The translations under genes were made by a program, and so were the position numbers. 64,000 nt of DNA. Origin: Ochromonas danica (lineage: Eukaryota > Sar > Chrysophyceae > Chromulinales > Chromulinaceae). The stretch's first letter is position 1, and each line of letters starts with the position of its first letter. The stretch lies in NCBI GenBank assembly GCA_015146655.1, contig VKHL01000043.1:62001-126000 (forward strand), in the 5' to 3' direction. The notes under the pieces were generated by a model. That model saw only the letters and a program-made list of their open reading frames with translations, was not told where the DNA came from and ran no database searches. Shown here piece after piece: positions 54,361 through 64,000 of the stretch.

Positions 54361-56672
54361 ATGCGCTATTACTACGTGACAAGAATCAACGCCTGGATCC
54401 GCAGATTCCTCAAACGATGTTGGTATCTGCATGTCATGGAGCAGATCAAGCGCCAGCAAATCATTATTGTCAAGGCGCGGCGGCAGCGGTTGAAGAAGTT
54501 GCGCCAAGCTGAGAAGAAAGCTGTCATTTACGCTGAAGCCGTGCGGCTGAGCGGAGTGATGGTGTTCATCACTGTCATGCGCAAGGATCCTCGCAACTAC
54601 ACCAAAGACTACGGAATCAACATCGAAGTGTACGCGCCCATCAGCCAGACAACCTTCCACTTCACTTTGGAGGACAGCGAGTTGCGCAGCTACATGGCGC
54701 TGGAGCTGGAAGTCGAGGTAGTGACTGTGGGAGAGATGATGGACATCCGCAACTTGAAGCGACTCATGGCGGCTCGTCTCATTGTCCATCAAAGCAAAGG
54801 CTTGCACGCCAAGTCGCCCCCGACGGTCATTCTCTCCAAACACGCTCTGGGCCAGCGCGGAGAAAAGGCGTTGACCCGAGCCATTCGCATTCAAGGCCAT
54901 TTCTTCGTGTGCAAAGTGTTCGAGACTGTGGATGACGTGGCAGTTCAATGCTATCACACAGTCTCCAGCAAGGTCTTCACCTGCAAGATGCCCATGAAGG
55001 AGATGCGCGCCTGGATAACAGAGGAATACCAAGTGAACTGCAAGGAGGAAATGGAGAAGTTCTCCGATCCTCCCATTCTAAAGCCCAAGAATCGAAAGCT
55101 TTTCCATGTCTGGATAGTCCAGCACCTTGCTATTGACACCAGGCACGGTCAGTTCAAGGTGCTCTTTGCTTGCCATCTGCTGAAGAGCAAGAAGAAGGAG
55201 ATGATCATCAAGATCCAGTCCGTCTGGAGGAGAGCGTTGGTGCGTCCTGTTATTGTGCGCATGCTCGATGCAGTGATGCTCAAGGTCTACTCTGTCCCGG
55301 GCGATCCCGACTCGTCTTATTATCTCAATCGCTACACTGGCGCGAGTGCATGGGAGAAGCCGAAGCTGTTGGGGCCGTGCGACTTGCCCACCATCCCCAC
55401 CTCTCACTGGGAGACCATCTACTACTACGACGAGCAAGGGATACCTCACGAGCACTACGTCAACCCGTTCACTGGCAAGTACACTCATTTGCTTCCCGAT
55501 GCTGCCGCCCGCATTCTTCAGGCGCTGGCTCGCAATTACCTGCTCAAGACGATATCCATGCCTCTCAAAGACTTCATCAAAGCTGGACACATGTATCGTT
55601 CTGCCGAGCCGAAGTATCATCAAACGAATGGCGGCGGAGGGTTAAAGCTGTCAGCTGTGGTGAACTACGCCCTGGCGGAGCATGTGGTCGACTTGGAGGA
55701 AGAGTCGGCGAAGGAACTCTACCGCCAGGCAGTCGAGCTGTCCGAGGCAAACCCTCTCGTCACGCGGTCCTATGCTTTCTTTTTGATTGGGACATGCCCA
55801 GCGCCTGTGGGAATCAATCGCGAGCGAGCCATGGTGTTGCTGAAAGATGCCGAACGACGAGATCCCGGCGCGCCAACTTTCCAACTCGCCTATTTCCTCT
55901 TCCAATTCGCGTGCCTTCGCAAGCCTTACGATGTCCGCACTTTGCTCAACCTCGCTATCGTGCAGTGCTATCTCTATCCGGATAGATTGAGTTACGTGGC
56001 GGAGAAGCTGTTGCGGCGAGCCTTGGCCTTGGCGCCCTTCGATGAGCGCGTGATGGAGATTTGGAAGTTATTGCGCGACCGCTTCCCGGAGAGACAAATT
56101 CTTTACTCTTCGCTCATGCGGAGGGCAGGCTTACCTTTAGACCCTAACTCTGAGAAGCGCAAAATCATTCATGGCCGAGAAGTGGTCGAAAGCCGCGCAT
56201 GGGCTGGCTGGTGTTTCGTGGAAGACGACCGCCTCGGCGCTTCGAAGCGCTTCGCTCTGGCCAAACACCCTTATTGGTACAACCCCGCCACTGGAGAAGA
56301 GCGAGACACGAATCCTGACTTCAAAGAGGAATGGGCCATTCGCCGAGCTCGATCCATCTTGCAGGAGAGCACGGGCGAGTACGGCTTGCAGTCCTTTTAC
56401 GATCCGCTCACTGCGGACTACTTCGAGTACTTCGCACTCACCGATTCCTACCAATAGACCCCGACCCCTTCCCATCCAACCTTGTACGAACATGTTTCTG
56501 TTGTAAATAACTCTCCTCTCTTCATCTTATCTGTTCTATCGTCGTTCTATTACATTGCTGTCTAAATGGACTAACAGGGTGCAGGCCCTGACCGCGACGC
56601 GAGCCACTCATTCACTAGTCCCATTAACACCGCCACAGCCGTATCTGTTCGCAGTATTCTTGGTCCTAAAGA
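54360..56672. repeat. 2,313-bp inverted duplication, right arm
   Basis: Reverse complement of 42216-44528. Here the rsmE 3' end belongs to a complete rsmE gene, while the giant-gene part is the truncated copy. Confidence 0.95.
54361..56457 (+). pseudogene. 5'-truncated copy of the giant WW/IQ gene
   Basis: A 698-codon frame starting at an internal Met (MRYYYVTRINAWIRR) and identical to the C-terminus of the gene at 42431-50419. It has no promoter of its own and is joined to the PSMB3 5' part. It keeps the WW, IQ and TPR-like modules and an intact frame, so a truncated product is conceivable if the PSMB3 promoter drives it. Confidence 0.85.
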
Positions 56673-57545
56673 AGTGATAATAAATCCATGCTGAGCGAAG
56701 AGCTGGACTTCGCCGGCTTCCCATCCGCCCTCAGGCCCGATGGCGAGGATGACGCGATCCTTTCCCTCCCACCGCTCGTCCGGCCGCCTGAAGATCTCGT
56801 GTGCTTCTATCGACTGTAATGTAGAAGGGCTTCTTTGTGCATCAGATGGAATCGGTGGATGGGCGATGAGGCGAAGGGTTCGGCTGGGCTCGCGGTCCAT
56901 CCCCGCCAGCTCGTCCCTCAGAAAGGAAAACAAGTTCTTGTGCACGACAACTTGCGGCAGGTGACAGTCCATAGCCGCTTGAGACAGACCCTCTATTAAC
57001 AGATCCTTCATGGCCTCTGGCCTTCGCAGCAGGTGGGAGCCGAAGTAGTCCTTCTCGACTTTCTTGGCGCCCACCAGCGCGATTTGGTCCACGCCAAGGC
57101 AGGTGATCACTGGAATCAGCCGCTCCAGCCTCATTGGGCGAGGCAAGGCAAGGATGAGACTAACGCGAGGCTTGGGCGGCTGCTTGAGGCCCTGCGCTGG
57201 GCCTAAAGTGATCTGCACGCCCTCCCCCGCGGCTGGGAAGGACACGACGCCAGCGTCGGTGATGCCTCGATGGAGGATGCCGCACTTGATAGGGTCTCCT
57301 TCCTCCAGCTTCAAGACGCGTTCGATGTGATTGGCTCGAGGGTCGAGAGGCGGCAGGCGCACGACGAGTCTGTCCACGTCCTTCTCGCTGACCACCTCGT
57401 CTGGCTCGAAGAGAATGCGATTGAGAAAGCGCTTGCTCCCCACAAGTCCCACTCTTCCACGACATGAAAAGAGGGAGGGCCGCAGCATAGAAGCTAAAGG
57501 GAGGTGCCAAGCCAACCAAATCAAAGCAAGAAAGATCGATTGCAT
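56571..57545 (-). CDS. rsmE: RsmE-type 16S rRNA (uracil-N3)-methyltransferase
   Basis: 324 residues, longer than bacterial RsmE because of a hydrophobic leader (SIFLALIWLAWHLPLASML) followed by Ser/Arg-containing sequence, consistent with organelle, probably plastid, targeting. It is a SPOUT (trefoil-knot) enzyme that methylates the uridine equivalent to E. coli U1498 using SAM. Seen: NHIERVLKLEEGD in the PUA-like part, SLILALPRPMRLE, and the SAM-knot motifs LAIGPEGGW and LGPRILRTDTA. Its last 34 or so codons lie in the inverted duplication. Converges with the truncated giant-gene copy, 113 bp apart. Confidence 0.9.
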   Translation of the reverse strand: MQSIFLALIWLAWHLPLASMLRPSLFSCRGRVGLVGSKRFLNRILFEPDEVVSEKDVDRLVVRLPPLDPRANHIERVLKLEEGDPIKCGILHRGITDAGVVSFPAAGEGVQITLGPAQGLKQPPKPRVSLILALPRPMRLERLIPVITCLGVDQIALVGAKKVEKDYFGSHLLRRPEAMKDLLIEGLSQAAMDCHLPQVVVHKNLFSFLRDELAGMDREPSRTLRLIAHPPIPSDAQRSPSTLQSIEAHEIFRRPDERWEGKDRVILAIGPEGGWEAGEVQLFAQHGFIITSLGPRILRTDTAVAVLMGLVNEWLASRSGPAPC

Positions 57546-57821
57546 TCCATCACAAAATCACGAAGTCTCGCCTTCTCTTCTTAAGTTAACTCTTCTTCTT
57601 AGTAAGTTAACGTTCTGGTGACAATTGGATGGCAGTGTTACGATTAGTTTAGCCATTTGATCGAGTCGTCGTGCGAGTTAAGCTCGTCAACGAAGATGCT
57701 CTCCATACATAGCATCGTTGTGCTAGTAAATCTAAATCACACACACACAAATTCACAACATTTTATATAAACACACCAATTCTAACGCAACAAGTCCACC
57801 AGTTAGACCAGACTAGAGGGT
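57546..57821. other. intergenic between rsmE and the long coiled-coil gene
   Basis: AT-rich, with an ACACAC run near 57738. Promoter side of rsmE and 3' UTR of the coiled-coil gene; no other feature. Confidence 0.5.
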
Positions 57822-60800
57822 CTAAGGATTGTTGGTGTTGGGAGCAGCCATGGCGGCCGTCTCCCTCACTGGCGATCGATTAGATTGCTGTTGTGCATAT
57901 CTATCGAGATAGTCCAGAGGAATACCACCTTGCTGGGCATAGATTCTCATGCGCTCCATCAAAGCATCGGACGAGAAGTAGTCAGCGGGATGAGTCTGGA
58001 ATGCAGACTCTGACGGCGCTGGCTTGGAGGAACTGTCGAACGCCATGGCTGCCAAAGCAGCAGATGAAGAAATGTCCCCATCGCCAGCAGCATTTGGCAG
58101 TCCTACGAAGCTCGCTCGGCTATTGGTTGTATTTAGGCCTGCCTGGCGACTGGCTCGTCTCTGAGGCGAGGCATTGGCTCCACCTGCAGTAGTTCCGCCA
58201 CGGAAGTTAGTCTGAGCCACTGCGGATTTCTTGTAGAGGTCCTGCGACAAAATCTTCAGGTTCTTGTAGAACTCTGTCATGAACTTCGGGTCGTTGTCAT
58301 TGGATAAGTCCCCGGGGTTCACCTGTGCAGACCAAGTATTAGCACCAACATTGATGATATCAATTTGAGCAAGAAACAGAGATTAGAACTCACCTTGATG
58401 TGAGAGAAAGCGTGGACAACGACTAGACCAAAGTCTCCCGAGGAAGAGAGGCGCTGGTTGTGAACTAAGAGACAGTTCTCTGCCGCGCTGTAATAGTAGC
58501 TGTTGCAGAAAGCATTGTTGGTGGCAGTGGAAGGAGGGAGAGAGGCAGCTGCACGGATCTCCAAGGTCTTCAAGCCCACCATGACAGCCAATCGACGGCC
58601 GAAGTCTAAGCGAGCGCGCTCTTGTACTGCTAGGTCTTCTTCGGCAACGAGTTCCAGCTTTTCTCCAGGAGTTGGCTCGTCGCGATCGCTGTAGCTGGGC
58701 AGTCGAGGAGCAGGGGCTACCTCGACAGGTGCAGGGGTAGGGGTAGGGACAGGTTCAGGCTCAGGGGCTGGAGCAGGTACAGGAGGGGCCACAACGGGAG
58801 GCGCGGCAGCAGCGGCGAGTGCGCTGGAAATGCCCGATTTCTCCAATGCCGACACAACTTTCTCTATCCGCTCCAACTTGCTTTCGATTACCTGCATGGA
58901 TTGCTGGAAAGCATTAAAAGCATGGTCAGGCAATACTGCGGCCGACGCGGTGGTAGAGCCAGCAGCCGCAGACTTGACCAATGTCTTCATACTCTCTGCC
59001 TTGGCTAGAACAGCTTCAGAGCTCTTAACCAGCTGCTCGGAAGGTTGTTGGGTTGGCACGACAACAGCGGCATTTCTGCGACGGTTGAGGCGATCCGCGA
59101 GTTTGGCCTTCTTGTTTTGCTTCTCTCGATCGAGTGCCTCCAGAGCCGCGGCTTGTTCCTTCTCAAAGTTAGTCATTATACGCTGCTTTTCTAAATGATC
59201 CAACGTGCCCATGTCCTGCTCTTGCTTCTTGCGGAGCTCTTCTTTCTGTCTTTCCATCTCCTGACGTTTGCGGTCGAACTCTGCCTCAGCCTTCTTCTGC
59301 TCTTCTTCCAAATCTTTCTGAATCTTAGCCATATCTTCTTGTAATTTAGCACGGAGTGCTGCTTCGGACTCTATACGCTCCTTATTCAAGGCCTCCTCTC
59401 GAGCACGTTTTTCAGACTCAATCCTGGCCTTGTAAGCCGCCAAAGCCTCTTCCTGAGAGACACCAGAGGCTTTTTGGATGCGAGCAAGAGTCTCCGGGTC
59501 AGTATAAAGGGCCACAATCTTCGCAATCTCCTCCAAATGGGACTTCTTCAAATTCATCTGGGACTGTATGTGCTTCTGTTCCAATACTTGAGTGGACGCC
59601 TTTTCAACACTCAACTGCTTCTGATTGTATTCCTTATCCAGATCTACCATGGCCGCCTTGATTTGATCCTCTGAAGCACCTTTCGCAGCCAGAGATTCCA
59701 CGAGAGAAATCTTGGCATGCGACTTTTCCTCAATCACCTTCTCAACAGCACTCTTCAAGGCCGACATGCGCTCATCGAAGTTGGCTGTCAATAGATCGGT
59801 CATGGCTTGATCATGACGAGGTTTCAATACAATGCTGACCGCTTCATTCATCTGCACGTCAGGTACAATTCGGCGGCCAAGAGTCTCCTGAAAGCAATAA
59901 TCTTCCGTCTCGCTGGGAGAAAGTCCCAATGTTTTGGACTTGGCCATGGTCTCCTGAACTTTCTCCATCCAAGACAACTTGGCCACACGAAGGCGTTCCT
60001 TTTCTTCTGCTTCCGATTTCTGTCTCGCGGCGAGTTCTTTGAGAGCCTTTTCCTCTTGCTCTTTTAGCTCTCGTTCGCGCTTTTCTTTCTTGGAGGCCAG
60101 TCTCTGGGCGAGTCGATCCTTTCCTTGGCCCTGGGCCTGAGCGGCTTCTTCTTGGCGTTTCTTTTCTTTGGCCTCGTGTGCCGCACGAAGCCTTTGCACT
60201 TCTCGCATATTCAGTTCTGCTTGGGCATGATCTTGCATTTCCTTGACGCCTTTCATGGCTGCCTCTTTAGCAGCCGCAATTGCGACATCCATTTCGGCCT
60301 TCTTGGCTTCCTCCAACACCGCGGCCATCCGCTCTTCTTGCTCACGACGCAACCGTTCCTTTTCTCTCCATTCCTCTTCAGCCGCCTCCTTTTGCAGAGC
60401 AAGAAGTCGTTGGCGCTCCTCTTCAGCGAGTTGATTTTCAATTTCTTTGCGGGCATTAGCGTCAGACGCTCCTCGCAATTTCGCCTCCTTTCTCTCAGCC
60501 AAGCGCTGCTTCAGAGCATTCTCTTGTTGCTGACGATTGGCAGAAAAGCGATTTTCCAATGTTTTAAGTTCATCATCATGCTCTTTCCGTAATTTCGCCA
60601 ATCTGGCTTGGAGGTCATCCTTGTTCGATTGGGCATTAGCAGCGGCAGCGGCAGCGCGCTTAAGTTCGCGATCGATTAGAGTGGATTGGGCTTCGACAAA
60701 TTCCTTCTGTCTCTCACCAACAATTCTATCACGCTCGGCATCCAAAGTATCGCTGAGCTCTTGCATCAATTTGGCTTCTTCAGCGGCGACTATAGCAGCA

Positions 60801-63800
60801 GCTTCCTCTGGCGACTTGCCCTCTTTGCGCAACTCCGCGACACGACGATCCCTCTTGGCAGCCAAGCGTTTAGATAAATTGTTCTTCTCACGTGTTGCTT
60901 TCGCAAGAAGATCATCGCTGAGCTTGTTCATGGTTTTCTCGTGCTCTTCACGCAGCCGGCGCAACTCTGCTTCCAAGTCGTCTTGCGCATTTCTGGAAGC
61001 AGCGCTTGCTGCATCCCATACTGTGGTAGCATTTTGGTGCTCCATGTCGACCATTTGTCTTTCTTTCTCTTTCAGCTCAGCACGGAGCGCCATTGCCTCT
61101 GCATCGTCTTGCAGTGCTTGCTCTTCCTTAGCGGAGCCCATGAGGTTGTGCAATTTATCCAGCGCGGCTTTCTTTGAGTTTATCAATTCTTCGGTTTCCG
61201 CTTCCAGTGCTTTGGTCGCTTGCTGTATCTCATCCTCGACGCTTATTTCACCCTCTGCTAAAGCAGCTGCCTCTTTCTTGCTTGCACCAGCTTTAACGAG
61301 CTGTTCCACTCGTTGCTTCTTTCGCTTTTGCAGTCGCTCTTCGACATGCTTGGCCTGCAATTTCTTTTTTAGTTCCAGAGAAGCTTGCAACCCGTTCAAG
61401 CTAGCTTCATTGGCAACTCGGATCTCACGAGCTCTATCTGCGAAATTGTCTTCTGCAATATGCTTCAATTTTTCGGCTGTATTCCTAACGAATTGGCCGA
61501 TGGAAGACTTTTCCTTCTCGAGGGCATGAAGAGCTTCTTGTTCAGCCATAGCTCTCGCTTGCTCTGCTGGTATTCCTTGAGCTTCCAACTCTTTCGCGCG
61601 AGTTATCTTCTGTTGTTCAATACTCTGCATGGCTTTCTCCAATTCTGCGTTTGTTGCTTGAGTAACACCCTTCTGCAGAATCTCTCTGCTGACATCCAAC
61701 TGTCTCGCCAAATCATTCAACAAGGCCTGGAATTGATCTTCAATTTGTTTCTTGAGAGTACTAAACTTTTGGTTCAATTCATTGTCAAGATCTTCTCGGG
61801 CCTTGCGCTCCGCTGCCTCTCTTTCTTTATGAGCAATATCCCGCGCCTCCTCTGGTGCTGTGCCAGATGAAATAAGCTCTTCCACACGAGACTTCTCAAT
61901 GCCGTCGAGCTCTTTTTGAATAGCGCGCTCACGTTCCGCACGCTCCGTTTCCAAAGAAGATGCCAGCTGAGCAAGTGCAGCCTCTTGATCTTTCTTGACA
62001 CTGTTCATCTCCGCTTCATTTTCAAGAGCCAGCGCGTTAACAACAGAATCCACAATGGCATCCGGGACTGGTTTGTCATTTTCAATAGCACTTTGAGTTG
62101 CATTTAATTGGTCTTTCAATACGTTGGACTGTGCAGCAGTGGCTTCTTCTGCTTTCTTTTCAACTTCTCTTAGCTGTTGATCATATTGTTTGTTGACGGC
62201 GGCCATGTCCTTCTCGAGCCGCTCGACCATCTCTTCTTGTGCTTTCTTTTCAGCTTCAGCCTTGCTCATCCCACCATCGACTAATTCTTCAACTCGTTCA
62301 TCTCGACGGACCTCTGCCGCGGCTTTGAGGAAATCAATAGCCTGATCGCGCTTGTGCTCAAGGACTACACGCTGTCCATCGATTTCACTTTCCAACGCTG
62401 CTTCCGCATCTTCCAGATCTGCTAGTCGTCCATGTTGTGTACTCAAAAGCTCGTTCAAGCGATCCATTTCAGAGGATTCAAACGTTTTCTCCATTTTCTC
62501 GGAATCGTGGAGCATTTTGTGTCGCAAATGGCGCAGCTCATCCTCAGACTTGGCTTGCCCAACAAGCTTGCTTATCACAGACTTGAACGCATCCAACAAT
62601 TGACCAAGGAAGCTAGCATCTTCAGTAATAATATTTGCCAACACTGCGCTACCTTCCGATTTAAGTTTCGCGTCATTCTTTGCTGCGAGAAGTTGTTGTC
62701 TGGCACCTTGCCAAGCATCAATAATTCTACTCCTTCTGTCAGCATGAGCTGCCACCAGACCATCAACATCCTTTGCATACTCGCTATGAATCACCAGCTT
62801 CGAAGAAATGGCCTCGCTATAGCTGCTTTGAACTCTCCAAAGCTCTGCTGCGGTCGCGACGTCAATGCTCTTATGCTCTTCGGTGGTGCGAATACGAATA
62901 TCGTCAAAGAGCTTTTTGAGATCTGCAGCCGGTCTCCCGAGCTCCAATAAGCGCTTTTCTTCGAAGTCTTTGTAGAGGGCTGCACTCATGCTAGCTTTGG
63001 ACTTCATCTTTGAGTCTTCAGATCGGGCAATCGCCTCCATTATATGCTGCTCACAGAGAGAGGAGTATTCTGAATAAGCGGAGACAAAATCAGTGCTTGG
63101 CTGAACGCCTAGCACAACATCAGTCGCATAACGTTCACATACAACCAACCCCTCCTCAAAAGTATCATAGGCAAGTTTCATTTCCAAGTATTGTCTTGCA
63201 GACTCAGCCTCGATCTTACGAATGGCCCAAGTTTTAGCCTGCGGATCAGTCGTGAACTTATCAATCTCCTTCATGAGCACTTCATTTTTCCTTTTGAGAG
63301 CTTTCTCAACTTCTAATTCAATAGAACGCAGCGATCGGTGCATTTGCAGTTGCATTTTGAGCTCTTGGTGGGCCACCACGGCAATCATCAAAGCCCTTTC
63401 TTTCTCAAAATTAACCTCAACCTCTCGCTGGCGCTTGAGTTCCGCCGAAGTTTCTTTGCTGGCATTGTCTTGCAACTGTTGAGCTAGGGCCGCTTCTTCA
63501 GCATCTTTTTTATTGTCGAAGTCTTTCAACTGTTGCTCACACGCTTCTTTACTCGTTTTCGAAGCACGAAGGTCGGTCATGAAGTTCATCTTCTCAATCT
63601 CTTTGCGCAATGAGAATTCTGTCATAGCAAGACGTGTCTGCATGGATACGTGCACTTGCAAACTACTAACTACACTCAAATGCAGTTGGCCTTGCTTTTC
63701 AATTTCCTTCTCAGACAACGGACCCAGATGACAGTCATCCAACGCTTGCAAAAGCAATAAATATTCATTGTCCAGTATGCGCATATCATCATCATTCAGC

Positions 63801-64000
63801 TTCTGTAAAAGAATTTCAAGGGAAGAGGTCTCCGCGTCCAGGCTTTGCATTATCGCCTCGGAATTATCTTTACCAATGCGACTGCAAGCCTTCTTCATGG
63901 ATTGATGACGAAGATCTTGAGCGATTGTGAGATTGGCTTTGATTGCTTTGCAAAGAATTTCTGCTCTTTTCTTTAGGCCAGCTAGACGATCAGAACACTC
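57822..64000 (-). CDS. very long coiled-coil protein with a recurring G-x-S-x-E-E-A unit (partial)
   Basis: The frame is open through the right edge of the window, so the N-terminus is missing; at least 2,050 residues are visible (exons 58394-64000 and 57822-58322, 71-bp intron). Almost all is charged alpha-helix. Between residues of about 530 and 1,490 counted from the Met at 63898, a unit of roughly 25 residues recurs at least seven times: RVEELVDGGMSKAEAEKKA, RVEELISSGTAPEEARDIA, RAKELEAQGIPAEQARAMA, RVEQLVKAGASKKEAAALA, RVAELRKEGKSPEEAAAIV and others. A Pro/Ala/Val/Glu hinge (APAPEPEPVPTPTPAPVEV) near residue 1,720 leads to a Ser-rich tail. Structural, probably flagellar or cortical; family unknown. 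Confidence 0.85.

Noticed and set aside
54075-54512. 145-codon open frame across the inversion junction
   Set aside because: It is a chimera of the PSMB3 5' part and an out-of-frame stretch of the giant gene; it has no independent support as a gene.
1-64000. CRISPR arrays, tRNA and rRNA genes
   Set aside because: No regularly spaced repeats and no cloverleaf or rRNA core sequences were recognised by eye; a tRNA scan would be decisive.

Overview
The window is nuclear DNA of a eukaryote with compact genes. Most introns are 57-105 bp with GT-AG ends, and many genes sit only 100-300 bp apart, often divergently. The best guess is a flagellated alga with a red-type secondary plastid, probably a photosynthetic stramenopile (ochrophyte). 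The reasons are: (i) a TatA-like thylakoid protein at 41.1 kb preceded by a signal peptide whose cleavage region reads VRG-FVP, as in bipartite plastid presequences of this lineage; (ii) an RsmE-type rRNA methyltransferase with a hydrophobic leader; (iii) a secreted/membrane protein with the Pro-Thr-x-x-Pro-Thr repeats common in heterokonts; (iv) Sfi1-like and other centrosome/axoneme-style coiled-coil and WW/IQ proteins. No rRNA gene is present, so the placement is an inference.

Layout. 0-2.5 kb: coiled-coil protein. 2.5-4 kb: a patchwork of a copied ABC-transporter exon fragment, a 31-bp snap-back repeat and an AT-rich, broken kinase-like gene. 4.1-8.8 kb: full ABCB (MDR-type) transporter. 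9.4-15.5 kb: three tandem Old Yellow Enzyme genes with a shared, perfectly conserved core, separated by gene debris and a transposase fragment. 15.8-16.9 kb: SAICAR synthetase. 17-21.4 kb: a two-domain membrane protein, a four-TM coiled-coil protein and a small coiled-coil protein. 21.8-25.8 kb: full-size ABCG transporter. 26-29 kb: PT-repeat membrane protein and an LRR protein. 28.9-34.9 kb: divergent Sfi1-like gene and molybdenum cofactor sulfurase. 35.2-39.1 kb: coiled-coil/ankyrin/WW protein. 39.2-41.6 kb: RNA polymerase I subunit RPA12, SAR1 GTPase, TatA-like protein. 41.7-57.5 kb: a rearranged block, below. 57.8-64 kb: a very long coiled-coil protein that runs off the right end.

The most striking structure is a roughly 12-kb inversion (about 42.2-54.4 kb). 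Its two break regions are both duplicated in inverted orientation: a 2,313-bp pair (42216-44528 / 54360-56672) and a 105-bp pair (42102-42206 / 54256-54360), both identical as far as I can read them. The giant WW/IQ gene and rsmE survive because the duplication preserved one full copy of each. The proteasome beta-3 gene (PSMB3) is cut in two, with its halves 12 kb apart. This is either a very recent staggered-break inversion (perhaps heterozygous) or an assembly artefact; the sequence alone cannot decide.

Functionally the left half is rich in xenobiotic handling (ABCB, three OYE flavoenzymes, ABCG). The three OYE genes share an upstream TTCCATGGA...TGGAA motif, which recurs in related form between the Sfi1-like and MOCOS genes.
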